Positions 23,822-32,378 of a DNA stretch of 34,213 bases are shown here, piece after piece (the stretch's first letter is position 1; every line of letters begins with the position of its first letter). The stretch is from positions 1-34,213 of the forward strand of contig CADCOC010000037.1 in assembly GCA_902802945.1 (NCBI GenBank). The letters are read 5' to 3'. The stretch is from an uncultured bacterium (GTDB lineage: Bacteria > Verrucomicrobiota > Kiritimatiellia > RFP12 > UBA1067). A program made the translations under genes and the position numbers. The notes under the pieces were generated by a model. The model saw only the letters and a program-made list of their open reading frames with translations, was not told where the DNA came from and made no database searches.

Positions 23822-25080
23822 CGGATGTCGCTCCACTTGTAGTACGGACCCGAAACCGGATTAACGCCACGCACGCGCATCTCGCGCTCGTTCCAGAGGA
23901 ACTTGACAAGAACTTCGCCCTTGGCGTTCCGGTAGAGGATCATCTGGAAGTTGGCCGCCATCGGGAGCCACTTCCAGGAAGGGCAGGCGGACGGCGCGTC
24001 TGCCGCCTTCACGCGGTCTCCCGGACCCTCAACCCCCATAAACCCAGCGAGCGGCCACAGCCCGGAGTCGTGACCGAAACGCAAATCCGCCGCCACGCGG
24101 TCGTCGGCGATCGCGGCCTCGGCGCGCGCGACTATGTCGCGACCCAGCTTGGCCTCGCTTGCGGAGACGAACTCGCCGAACTCCTCGGAGTTCCCCATCA
24201 CCAAGTAGTGCCGTGCCGACATGACGCGCGAAAGTGCTTCAATCTCGCCCGCCTCCAAGTAACGGTAGATGTCGAGTCCGCCCAGCTCGCAGCGGCAGCA
24301 CTGGCAGATTGACGCGCATTCAAACAGCGCCTGCGCGAACTTGATCGGCTTCTTGGGCGGGTTACCCGCCGTGAAGATACGCTCAACGATCGGCTTGGGA
24401 TCAATCCCGTCTTTTGCAAACGACTCTGCGATTTTCTCCGAGCGTGTGCCGATGTCCGGCTTGCCCATCCGCGCCCAATGCAGCGGGTTGATGACCTTGT
24501 GGTGCCGCTCGCCCGTCGCGAAGTCGAACTCCAGTTGCGGCGCGGCGTCCTTCAGCGCCATCGTGAAATTCGCCTGGCTGATCAGAACGCGCGGGCTCAC
24601 GGAGCTGCGGCAGTGGACGCGGCGGCGACGCGCAAACACATCCGGAAACCTCTCCGCCATGCGATGGGCGAGCCGCTGATGCTCCCAAGCGCCGCGTTCG
24701 GTGAGCTGTCCATTCATCTCGTCGTGTACGGCGGCGATCTTCCGCATGTCGGCGAGAAGCGAACGCCCCATCTCGGTGAGGGCATTGCGCTTGTTCGCCT
24801 TCTCAAGCGCGGACATCACGTCCGACACCGCGCTGCCGGTGAGATTCCGCGATCCGTGCCGCCCGTAGTGGCTGATGTAGAACGGCTTGAATCCGTCCGG
24901 CGGCGGCGTATCAGCAATCGGCTCAAACTCGTAGGAGTGGTAAACGGACGCCGTGCGCTCGTAAGGACGCAGCGCAACCAAGTCCTCCGGCATTTCGCCG
25001 CGCCAGTCTGCCCCGGCCGAACACGCGAGCGCCAGCGCGGCAACCGCAGAAATCCAGTTTTTCATCTTCATTGTACTCAT
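23770..25080 (-). CDS. exported histidine-type phosphatase (MINPP/phytase-like)
   Basis: A 436-residue protein of the histidine phosphatase superfamily, branch 2. The phosphohistidine motif RHGSR (R74, H75) follows YISHYG, and the proton donor HD pair (H337, D338) is in RFGHDSGLWPL. An N-terminal hydrophobic segment (residues 9-23) indicates export. A lipoprotein cysteine at C20 is possible but the lipobox is poor. Gut bacterial members include inositol polyphosphate phosphatases that remove phosphate from phytate. The start ATG overlaps the stop of the upstream FAD oxidoreductase by 4 nt (ATGA), so the two are translationally coupled. A CQCCRCE cysteine cluster at about 259-265 is unusual. 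Confidence 0.83.
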   Translation of the reverse strand: MSTMKMKNWISAVAALALACSAGADWRGEMPEDLVALRPYERTASVYHSYEFEPIADTPPPDGFKPFYISHYGRHGSRNLTGSAVSDVMSALEKANKRNALTEMGRSLLADMRKIAAVHDEMNGQLTERGAWEHQRLAHRMAERFPDVFARRRRVHCRSSVSPRVLISQANFTMALKDAAPQLEFDFATGERHHKVINPLHWARMGKPDIGTRSEKIAESFAKDGIDPKPIVERIFTAGNPPKKPIKFAQALFECASICQCCRCELGGLDIYRYLEAGEIEALSRVMSARHYLVMGNSEEFGEFVSASEAKLGRDIVARAEAAIADDRVAADLRFGHDSGLWPLAGFMGVEGPGDRVKAADAPSACPSWKWLPMAANFQMILYRNAKGEVLVKFLWNEREMRVRGVNPVSGPYYKWSDIRHRMESSVARWRVRASA

Positions 25081-26444
25081 TTGGCTGGAAAAAGGTCTAA
25101 CTTCCGCCCGTCCACCGCGCGGACGTCGATGCCCTGTTTGACGGCGAGCGCGGCCGCGGCGCCAGCACCTATGCCAGTAGCCATGGCGGGACCCATCACG
25201 CGGCAGCTGGCAAGAGCCTCGTGCGAGGCAGAGAGACAGCGTCCGCAGAAGAGTAGACCGTCAACCTTCTTCGGCACGAGCGCACCGTATGGGATGTCGT
25301 ACGGCTTCACGCGGCGCGCGCCGCCGGTGATGGCCTTGTCGTGTCCGTCAGCCTGACCCGCACCGGCTGGGTTGTGGATGTCGATTACGAACGAGCACCG
25401 GCGCGCGACCGCGTCCTCGCACTTGCGTCCTGAAAGGACATCCTCCGTAGTGAGTCGGTCCACTCCCTCGAAACGGCGCGTCTCGCGTACGCCTACGACC
25501 GCCGGCATTTCGGCGATATGGGCGTTCGCGTAGCCGGGAAGGTGTCGGCGCATGACATCGACAATCTGCGCGGCCTGCTTGCGCGTGGCGATCTCGGCCT
25601 TAGTGAGGTCTGCGGAGCGCGAACCGAAGAGTCCGTTCACCTGCGTTGCGTTCACCACGTTCAGGTCCCTGGAGGGGCCGGCATAGAGACGGATCACGCC
25701 GACCTCGGGAGGCAACTTGCCTGCCTTGATCTCGTCCTGCACGATGTCCTCCCACTTGCGCCCGTTGACGATGCAGTGCTTGCTGCGGGCGTGCTCCTCG
25801 GAAACGCAGATAAAGCGCTTAGCGGGATCGAATCCGCCAACGGTGAACATGATGCTCATGGGCTGGACGAGACCGTCGCCCGCGCGCCCTTCCTCATAAG
25901 GCACGCCTGCGGCGGCGGCGACGATTCCGTTGCCGGTCGCGTCGATCACCACCTTGGCCTTGAACGTGCGTTCGCCCTCGACGCAGTGGACGCGCACACC
26001 CGTCACGCGGTTCCCCTCCATTATCGGGCCCAGCACATCCGCATGTAGCATGACATCGGCCCCCGCCTCCTTCAACAGTTCGTAGGCGCGGACGTCCGCC
26101 ATGTGGAAATCGACGCTGTGCCCGAAGCCGACCTTCTTGGCGATTTCCTTGGCGATGGGGCTGTATGTCGCCATTGAAAAGGGGCTCACCATCGCCGAGA
26201 CCGCCATGCCGCCAAGACGGCCGCTCTTCTCCAGGACGAGCGTCTTCGCGCCGCGCTTCGCGGCCGTGTAGCCCGCGCCGATGCCGGCCGGCCCGCCGCC
26301 CGCCACGATCACGTCGTAGGTCGCGGTCACACCCCCGCCCGCCACCGCCTGTGCCACCATTGCCACAGCCGCGCAAAACACGGCACACGCGAATTTACGT
26401 CCCCGCCGATTCGACCGGGATGCTGTCATTACTGTTTTTTTCAT
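25077..26444 (-). CDS. exported FAD-dependent oxidoreductase
   Basis: A 455-residue flavoprotein of the FAD_oxidored type often found in Planctomycetes, Verrucomicrobia and gut Bacteroidetes. A signal peptide with a charged start and hydrophobic core (residues 17-35) precedes the dinucleotide-binding motif VAGGGPAGIGAG (about 47-58). VLEKSGRLGGMAVSAM, DATGNGIVAAAAGVP and GLLFCGRCLSASHEA complete the FAD-binding set. AAGGAGAT lies just before the ATG. The substrate is unknown. It lies 35 nt after the last gene of the GTPase array with no promoter seen between, and may be on the same mRNA. It is coupled to the histidine phosphatase by an ATGA overlap. Confidence 0.85.
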   Translation of the reverse strand: MKKTVMTASRSNRRGRKFACAVFCAAVAMVAQAVAGGGVTATYDVIVAGGGPAGIGAGYTAAKRGAKTLVLEKSGRLGGMAVSAMVSPFSMATYSPIAKEIAKKVGFGHSVDFHMADVRAYELLKEAGADVMLHADVLGPIMEGNRVTGVRVHCVEGERTFKAKVVIDATGNGIVAAAAGVPYEEGRAGDGLVQPMSIMFTVGGFDPAKRFICVSEEHARSKHCIVNGRKWEDIVQDEIKAGKLPPEVGVIRLYAGPSRDLNVVNATQVNGLFGSRSADLTKAEIATRKQAAQIVDVMRRHLPGYANAHIAEMPAVVGVRETRRFEGVDRLTTEDVLSGRKCEDAVARRCSFVIDIHNPAGAGQADGHDKAITGGARRVKPYDIPYGALVPKKVDGLLFCGRCLSASHEALASCRVMGPAMATGIGAGAAAALAVKQGIDVRAVDGRKLDLFPAK

Positions 26445-26479
26445 AACGATCTCCTTATGTGACTTCGTTTCAAATCTTC

Positions 26480-27637
26480 TTACGGCTCCGGACCGTAGTC
26501 ATTGTCGCCTCTGGTGCCGCCAATCAAACCGATTATAATCGCGACGAGCCAGCCTATGGGTTGGATGCAGCAAAGCCACCACCACCACCCGCTTCGATTA
26601 AAATCGTGGAGACGGCGAACCGCGTTCGATATGGATGGCCATACTAAGGCGAGGCCCCAAAGAACTATCAAGGCTTCGTTCCCGCCAGAAAAAAGAGCGA
26701 CACAAAATACCGTCACGAAGGCGAAACATATAAAACGCCAGTACTGCGCGCGGTTCTTGCGTCCACGGAACGTGAAATACTGCCAGAGGCCGGACGGCGG
26801 CGGATCCGGCTGCGTAACGGAACTCCGAGATTGTCCGCCGCGTCGCGGTGGCGGCGGCGGTACCGTGGCATCTAAGCCGTACCGTATCCAGTCCATTATG
26901 GCTCGGAGCGGCGTCGGCTGGAAGTCCGGCGCCGGCACCATGTTGCCGTTGTCATCAAGCACCGTCTTGTCAACGGCGCTGACGGCGAGGATGTCCAGCC
27001 AGTCATAGTTGTTTGCGACATGCGGCAGATATCTCGCAAGGACGCCTTTCGCGCCGCCACAAGAACGGATTGTATCCGCGTAGCTGTCCGCCTGCGAGAG
27101 CACGATCGCTGCACGAGGCACCCTGCGCCCGTCCTGGCCGTCGAGGGCGTAGGACAGGATTGCGTTCGTGATCCACATCGCCTCCTGCACGCGCGAATCG
27201 TACTCGCCCCGCACGATGATGTCACGCAGGTTTATTAGCACGATAAGATCGTCTGCGTTTCGGACATAGTTCTTCAGGGAATCTACCTCGTCCTCGAGGC
27301 TGGTGGGCACGGCACCCTGCCGGACGAATGCGCAGCGATACACCTCCCCCGCGAAGTCTAGGCACGACACCTCGCACACGTCTGCCGGGCGCTGCCCATC
27401 CCCACGGCGCTGGCGCAGCGTCCAGTCCAGCCCCTGCAACACGTCCTCCGGCGTCGCCATCGGCCATTTGCCCCTGCGCATGCGGGAGATCTTCCCAGAC
27501 ACGTATGAAGCGGTCTGGAAGTTCTTGGGGGCAAGGAAGTACCCTCTCTCGTCCGCACGTGCGTAAAGTTCCCCGAGCCCGGCCAGCATCACCGTCTTGC
27601 CCGAGCCCTCAACGCCAACTATCGCTACTTTTTTCAT
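26480..27637 (-). CDS. GTPase-like protein with C-terminal DUF805 membrane domain
   Basis: A 385-residue member of the array family. The GTPase-like core (residues 1 to about 255) shows Walker A GVEGSGKT (8-15), a switch-II-type LDFAGEVYR, the strand LIVLINLRD, a G4-type VLSQAD and a G5-like VSAVDKT. A proline-rich linker (TVPPPPPRRGGQ) leads to a DUF805 domain: FTFRGRKNRAQYWRF, membrane helices, RRLHDFNRSGWWWW and GTRGDNDYGPEP. DUF805 is a small integral membrane domain of unknown function. So the protein is probably a membrane-anchored GTPase. The ATG overlaps the upstream gene's stop by 4 nt. The core resembles TRAFAC-type bacterial conflict-system GTPases, but I cannot name the family with certainty. 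Confidence 0.82.
   Translation of the reverse strand: MKKVAIVGVEGSGKTVMLAGLGELYARADERGYFLAPKNFQTASYVSGKISRMRRGKWPMATPEDVLQGLDWTLRQRRGDGQRPADVCEVSCLDFAGEVYRCAFVRQGAVPTSLEDEVDSLKNYVRNADDLIVLINLRDIIVRGEYDSRVQEAMWITNAILSYALDGQDGRRVPRAAIVLSQADSYADTIRSCGGAKGVLARYLPHVANNYDWLDILAVSAVDKTVLDDNGNMVPAPDFQPTPLRAIMDWIRYGLDATVPPPPPRRGGQSRSSVTQPDPPPSGLWQYFTFRGRKNRAQYWRFICFAFVTVFCVALFSGGNEALIVLWGLALVWPSISNAVRRLHDFNRSGWWWWLCCIQPIGWLVAIIIGLIGGTRGDNDYGPEP
27561..27637. repeat. conserved 5' ends of GTPase paralogs (copies also at 29399-29475 and 33147-33223)
   Basis: The first ~77 bases of the three complete GTPase genes are nearly the same at DNA level. The first 26 bases of the copies at 29475 and 33223 are identical, and the copy at 27637 differs by one silent base there. 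This is closer than protein constraint needs and suggests recent duplication or gene conversion. Confidence 0.7.
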
Positions 27638-29475
27638 TCTTCACCCCTAGCTATTTTGAGCAGTCCCTCAAACAAGGGAACAGCCTTGTCAGACTTTAAC
27701 AAGTCACATCCTGATGTTTTGATCCCAATGAAAGGTGGTTCACATATTTGGACAACAGACGAATCTGGCTTTGTGACTTTACCTTTTTGCGCAAAGTCCG
27801 ACCACGAGACAAAGCGACACCCTTCACCTGGCATCACGGCTTTAAGGATATACATTCCATCCCAGCTAAACACCACTCCTGACCCCCACCCATAACAGTC
27901 TAGCAAGGCTATGACCTTATCCGTCAGGATTTCGCTTTCCAATTCTTCCCATGCAACGCTTTTCAAGCTTCCCAACTCGTCATGAAAATCCTCTGTCGAC
28001 GGAATATAAAAGTCATCCCATGCATACTCTCTCGCCTTCTGAAAAAGAAACTGCGATACCTCAAGACGTATCCGAGCTTCCTTTGCATCGTGATGCGATT
28101 GCTGCTCAGCCTTACGATACCACTTTGCAGACTCTTCGTAGTTCTGCGCGACACCCATACCATTCTCGTACATCCTTCCCAAGGCATATTGCGCGGCAGC
28201 TTTTCCCCTCTCCGCCGATCTGCGATACCACATTACAGCCTCTTCGTAGTTCTGCGCGACACCCATACCATTCTCGTACATCCTTCCCAAGGCATATTGC
28301 GCGGCAACATTTCCTTTATCGGCCGATCTGCGATACCACTTTACAGCCTCTTTGTAATCCTTATCTTTCCAGTACTGGCATCCACGTTCATAACTCTTTT
28401 GGGGATCTCGCTTGACAAGCTCCAAAACCTTCTTCGAATAAATCGCCGCCCCAGAATATATTGCCACTCCGATCAACACGTATCCAACCATCTTCCTGAC
28501 CACCTTACGCCACGAAAACAAAGTCCAATAACTCATAAAAATCCCGACCGTCCCCAGCAACATCAAGAAAGACCATAAACAATCTGCAACGGACACTCCG
28601 AAATGTGACATGTCATGCTGATTGGCGAAACGGAGTCCCAAGAGAAGCGCTCCCACGCCAAGACTTCCCAAGGCAAGAAACCGAGTCACGTCTCTGACAA
28701 GATCCGGATAAGCCGGTACAATCCATTTCACCAGCGCTTTCAATCCGTCCAATTGAAAATCTGATGAAGGGACAACATTCCCCTGCGCGTCGAGGACAGT
28801 TTTGCTCACGACGCTAACTGCTATGACATCAAGGAATCCATAACATGAGGCGACATTCGGCAAATACTTGTCCAGCACCCCTTTGGGACCGCCGTACAAA
28901 CGAATCGTCTCTGCGTAACTGTCCGCTTGCGAGAGTACGATCACCGCGCGTGTCGCGGCCTTTTTGCCCCCTTCGCCAAGGGCTGTGTCAAGAATCGACT
29001 TCGTAATCCACGTGGACTCCTGCACGCGCCCATCTCCGTAGCTGTTCGTAATCACGTCGCGCAGGTTGACGAGGACCATCAAGACGTCTGCTCTCTTTAC
29101 ATAACCTTTCAGCGATTCGACGCTCGCAGCAATTTCCCTTCTCGGAAATCCTTCTTTATCACCAAACGCCGCACGATAGACCTCACCTGGAAAATCAAGA
29201 AACGAAACCTCGCAAAAATCCTGTGGTCGGCGATCTGGATCCGTCTGCCTTCGCAAAACCCAGTTCAACCCCTGCATGACGTCATCGGGAGTCGCCAAGG
29301 GCCATATTCCCCTTCGCATCCTGGCGATCTTCGATGACACATAAGAAGCGGTCTCCCTGTTCTTCGGCTCAAGGAAAAATCCGTTCTCGTCCGGTCGTGC
29401 GTAAAGTTCCCCCAGTCCGGCAAGCATCACCGTCTTGCCGGAACCTTCAACGCCAACTATTGCTACTTTTTTCAT
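27634..29475 (-). CDS. GTPase-like protein with membrane helices and Sel1 repeats
   Basis: A 613-residue array member. The core (1 to about 255) has GVEGSGKT, FLDFPGEVYR, LMVLVNLRD and VLSQADSYAE. Three hydrophobic segments follow at roughly 260-345 (FLALGSLGVGALLLGLRFA and two more). Next come about three Sel1-like repeats of 36 residues (AVKWYRRSADKGNVAAQYAL, then GRMYENGMGVAQNYEEA), which usually bind protein partners. The C-terminal ~130 residues (YIPSTEDFHDELGSL...) are unrecognised and include FSWDGMYILKAVMPGEGC. The Sel1 units contain a 67-bp exact DNA duplication. ATGA overlaps join it to both the AAA/PD-(D/E)XK gene upstream and the DUF805 gene downstream. Confidence 0.82.
   Translation of the reverse strand: MKKVAIVGVEGSGKTVMLAGLGELYARPDENGFFLEPKNRETASYVSSKIARMRRGIWPLATPDDVMQGLNWVLRRQTDPDRRPQDFCEVSFLDFPGEVYRAAFGDKEGFPRREIAASVESLKGYVKRADVLMVLVNLRDVITNSYGDGRVQESTWITKSILDTALGEGGKKAATRAVIVLSQADSYAETIRLYGGPKGVLDKYLPNVASCYGFLDVIAVSVVSKTVLDAQGNVVPSSDFQLDGLKALVKWIVPAYPDLVRDVTRFLALGSLGVGALLLGLRFANQHDMSHFGVSVADCLWSFLMLLGTVGIFMSYWTLFSWRKVVRKMVGYVLIGVAIYSGAAIYSKKVLELVKRDPQKSYERGCQYWKDKDYKEAVKWYRRSADKGNVAAQYALGRMYENGMGVAQNYEEAVMWYRRSAERGKAAAQYALGRMYENGMGVAQNYEESAKWYRKAEQQSHHDAKEARIRLEVSQFLFQKAREYAWDDFYIPSTEDFHDELGSLKSVAWEELESEILTDKVIALLDCYGWGSGVVFSWDGMYILKAVMPGEGCRFVSWSDFAQKGKVTKPDSSVVQICEPPFIGIKTSGCDLLKSDKAVPLFEGLLKIARGEE
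28132..28306. repeat. exact tandem DNA repeat of the Sel1 units
   Basis: Bases 28132-28198 are identical to 28240-28306 (67 bp) at a period of 108 bp, equal to one 36-residue Sel1 repeat. Such identity at DNA level points to recent duplication or conversion and allows unit number to change. Confidence 0.85.
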
Positions 29476-31178
29476 TTCGCCAACTCCACTCGCTTGCCGC
29501 TGAAGCCGATGCCGTACTTCAGCACTGCGATGCCCGCCGCCTCCATCTCGGCCGCATAGCGCTTCTCGTCGATCTGCTTGCGAGCCTGTTTCGCGGCAGC
29601 GGTAAGCAAGGTATCGATGCGCTTCTGCGAGGCTCGGGCGGGGATCTTCGGCGACTTCAGCTCGAGGACCACGCCCGGCAGCGTCACGCCCGGACGCGGC
29701 TTCATCAGGATGTCGGGGCGCCCGTCACCCTCCTCGCGGTTCGACGTAATCTCGTAACTCTCGATCAAAGCCGCCAGGAGCCCCAGCAACAACCCGTGGA
29801 AGAAATCCTCCTTCGCCGTGTCGAAGTAGCTGGCAGACACGGAGAGAAAATCCTCGAGCGACTTGCGGAAGCGCGCTGCGTCGCCGGACGAGAGGGCGCG
29901 CGTGAGCCGTCCCACGAACTGCCCCGAAGGCTGCCGCTTCATGCGGGCAAGGATGTCATCACGGAACACGCGCCTCAGCTCACGGTTCGGGAACGCGATG
30001 GTCGCAGTTCCATTCGAATCCGGGCCGGAAGTGACCTTCAAATAGCCCGTGTGGACTAGCAGCGACCAGAGGATTTCCTCGTTGTCCTGGATGAGCCCGT
30101 ATGGGCCGAGGTCGGGCGAGAGGGTCACTTCCCCTTCTTTTTTCTCGAAGAGGTTCGAGACTGTGTCGTGCATTTCGGGAGAGAGCCGCGACAGCAAGTC
30201 CGAGACGATGTCATTGCTGCTGGTGTCAAGCCAGTACGCCTTCGGCTCGAAATCGCGGCGGGCGTAGTTGAGGACCGACCACGGGTTGTAGATTTCGGAA
30301 GGTCCGAAGCGGTAGCCGTCGTACCAGTCCTTCGCCTCGGCGATCTTGTCCGGATGTCCGCACGCGGAAAGTAGGTCTATGACCTCGTCTTCGGTAAAGC
30401 CGAAGCAGTCCGAGTAATCGTTGTCGAACACGGACCAGACCTCCGGGTTGTTGAGACCGGAGAGGACGCCCTCCTTCGCAACGCGCAGTATCCCGGTGAG
30501 CACGCCGAGGCGGCAGTGCTTGCCGTCCTTCATCGCGCCGGAGAGAAAGTTGCGGAAGAACTGGAGCGCCTCCTCGCCGAACCCGTGCGTCGCCGCGTAG
30601 TTGATCGGCGAGTCGTATTCGTCGATCAGGATGACGGGGCGCTCTCCATAGTGGGCATGGAGCGCGGCGGCCAAAATACCCAAAGAACGCATAAGCGTCG
30701 ATGTAGTAGCACTTTTCTTCTGTAGATCATTGAAATCGCAACGCCATTTCTCTGGGCATGTCTCATCGCCAAACGCCATCCTGTGCCTAAGAAATTCCTC
30801 TGCGATGACATCAGCAATCAAGCCTACCGTCCCTTTCCAGGTCTCACTCTTCGCGTCCTTGAACGTGATGAATATCACGGGGTATTTCCCCTGCTCGGCG
30901 CGGTGTTCGGGATCCTGCCACACCTTCGTACCCTCAAAGAGGTGCGCGTTGCTCTCGTCCGTCTTCTCAAAGAAGGACTGGAGCATGTTCATCGCGAACG
31001 TCTTGCCGAAGCGGCGCGGACGCGTGAAAACGGCGACCGTGGACTTCTTGTCGAGAAGCCCCGATATGAGCTGCGTCTTGTCGGCGGACCAGTACCCGGC
31101 CTTGACTGCGGCCCAGTCGCTGTTGCCAACAGGGAGCGACGGAAGCTTTGCCCCGCTTTGGACGTTCGTTTTTTGCAT
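29472..31178 (-). CDS. AAA-ATPase-like protein with PD-(D/E)XK nuclease domain
   Basis: A 568-residue protein of the family that combines an N-terminal AAA-ATPase-like domain with a C-terminal PD-(D/E)XK domain, greatly expanded in gut bacteria. The P-loop is the family's variant RPRRFGKTFAMNML. Walker B is VILIDEYDSPI. A conserved YNPWSVLNY block follows. The nuclease-like core has GDGRPDILMKP, then VVLELKSPK with the E-x-K pair, then a long helix with TLLTAAAKQARKQI. Activity of this family on DNA or RNA is largely untested. It has a leaderless-type promoter (31185-31193) and starts 76 nt after the SUMF1 gene. Its stop overlaps the Sel1 gene's start by 4 nt, tying it to the GTPase array. 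Confidence 0.88.
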   Translation of the reverse strand: MQKTNVQSGAKLPSLPVGNSDWAAVKAGYWSADKTQLISGLLDKKSTVAVFTRPRRFGKTFAMNMLQSFFEKTDESNAHLFEGTKVWQDPEHRAEQGKYPVIFITFKDAKSETWKGTVGLIADVIAEEFLRHRMAFGDETCPEKWRCDFNDLQKKSATTSTLMRSLGILAAALHAHYGERPVILIDEYDSPINYAATHGFGEEALQFFRNFLSGAMKDGKHCRLGVLTGILRVAKEGVLSGLNNPEVWSVFDNDYSDCFGFTEDEVIDLLSACGHPDKIAEAKDWYDGYRFGPSEIYNPWSVLNYARRDFEPKAYWLDTSSNDIVSDLLSRLSPEMHDTVSNLFEKKEGEVTLSPDLGPYGLIQDNEEILWSLLVHTGYLKVTSGPDSNGTATIAFPNRELRRVFRDDILARMKRQPSGQFVGRLTRALSSGDAARFRKSLEDFLSVSASYFDTAKEDFFHGLLLGLLAALIESYEITSNREEGDGRPDILMKPRPGVTLPGVVLELKSPKIPARASQKRIDTLLTAAAKQARKQIDEKRYAAEMEAAGIAVLKYGIGFSGKRVELAK

Positions 31179-31184
31179 GACGGT

Positions 31185-31193
31185 ATTCTACCA
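31185..31193 (-). promoter_or_regulatory. leaderless promoter of the AAA/PD-(D/E)XK gene
   Basis: The minus strand reads TGGTAGAAT, then ACCGTC, then the ATG. The 6-nt spacing matches the predicted leaderless promoter at 22600-22608. It lies in the only real gap of the array. Confidence 0.6.
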
Positions 31194-31253
31194 AATCGCC
31201 CCGCACCGCGCAACAGCGAACGCGCACATGGGCGCACATGGAACGCATGCTCA

Positions 31254-32378
31254 TCACCCTCGCGGGGCTGCGGAACAACATAGACGGAATCCGATATTAT
31301 TGTCGCTGTCGCAAGAAGCAAGTCTATCACGGTTCGCAGAACGGCAGTTCTGTGCGAGGTTGTACCAACTGCCTCCGCGCAGGACGCGATCCTCGCCCGA
31401 CGCAGGTCCTGTAGGATCAATCGCATCACGCGAATACCGGTTCGATTGTAGATCTTTCCGCGACGGATAATCGCCATAATAGTCGCAGCACCATTCCCAA
31501 ATGTTTCCGTGCATGTCATAGAGTCCCCATGGATTTGCAGGGTATTGCCCAACAAGCGATAGCCCCTTGACATACGGTCCCTTGACTTCCGTCCCAAGTG
31601 GGTAATTCCCATCACAGTTCGCCTTGTTGCCGTTGAGCACGTCTCCCCAGAAATATGCGGTCTTAGTGCCGGCCCGGCACGCATATTCCCATTCCGCCTC
31701 AGTTGGCAGCCGCGCACCGCAGTTCAGTTGTGCATTTACCTTCTGTATGAATTCCTGGCAGTTGTCCCATGAAACATTTCCAACCGGCATAGCGTCATTA
31801 CCAGTAAACTCCGCGAGTGTGTTCTCTTGTACTGCGGTTTTACCATTGTTACCCGCGAATATTGACTGGAGAACAGCGCCAAGACGCAGACGAACCCTCC
31901 CCCTCCATGTTTTGTCAGCAGCTTCTTGTTGGGCAAGGGCTTGGGCAACGGCGGCACGTAACGTTCTTCTCAAACTTCTTATAAGACATGTACCATTTTT
32001 CAAACCAGTCCTCCAATCACCATTACCGTCAATATGCACGAGAGATGCTTTCATTAGTTGAGCGTCGACGTTTTTGGCTTTTCTGCATTTCGACATTACG
32101 CCGCCAGAAGTTCGCCCAATCCATAAACCTAATTGACGGGGATTGGACACCGCCAAAGTGTAATCACCCGTAAACAACGAGGAATAATTCCCCATCACGC
32201 TCTTCCACTGCGCCTGTGTGACGGGATACTTGCCAAGCCAAAAACCTTCGGTCAAGGTGACGCGATGCAGAATTTCATCATCACACCGTCCTTCTTCCGT
32301 ATCGGGGCTGCCCATCATGAACTCGCCCGGAGGACACCAGATCATCTCCATCTCCGCACCGCCCGGCAAGGTAATCAT
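31254..32378 (-). CDS. SUMF1/formylglycine-generating-enzyme-fold protein
   Basis: A 374-residue protein with the SUMF1/FGE-sulfatase domain, a C-type-lectin-like fold. Signatures are MIWCPPGEFMMGSPDTEEGR, GKYPVTQAQWKSVMG, GNVSWDNCQEFIQKVN, RLPTEAEWEYACRAGT, GLYDMHGNIWEWCCDYYGDY and RVLRGGSWYN. An insert of about 120 residues splits the domain between MGNYSSLFTG and EFTGNDAMPV. The C-terminus (GGSWYNLAQNCRSANR then NNIGFRLCCSA) has the layout of diversity-generating retroelement variable regions in such proteins, but no reverse transcriptase is in the window. Most members outside true FGEs are ligand-binding or regulatory, not enzymes. It is coupled by ATGA to the GTPase-like gene upstream and ends in tandem TGATGA. 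Confidence 0.83.
   Translation of the reverse strand: MITLPGGAEMEMIWCPPGEFMMGSPDTEEGRCDDEILHRVTLTEGFWLGKYPVTQAQWKSVMGNYSSLFTGDYTLAVSNPRQLGLWIGRTSGGVMSKCRKAKNVDAQLMKASLVHIDGNGDWRTGLKNGTCLIRSLRRTLRAAVAQALAQQEAADKTWRGRVRLRLGAVLQSIFAGNNGKTAVQENTLAEFTGNDAMPVGNVSWDNCQEFIQKVNAQLNCGARLPTEAEWEYACRAGTKTAYFWGDVLNGNKANCDGNYPLGTEVKGPYVKGLSLVGQYPANPWGLYDMHGNIWEWCCDYYGDYPSRKDLQSNRYSRDAIDPTGPASGEDRVLRGGSWYNLAQNCRSANRDRLASCDSDNNIGFRLCCSAAPRG

Noticed and set aside
31179..31253. Template repeat or reverse transcriptase for the SUMF1 gene
   Set aside because: The 75-bp gap holds only a promoter and a short GCGCACATGG duplication. No reverse transcriptase motif (YxDD) is found in the neighbouring genes.
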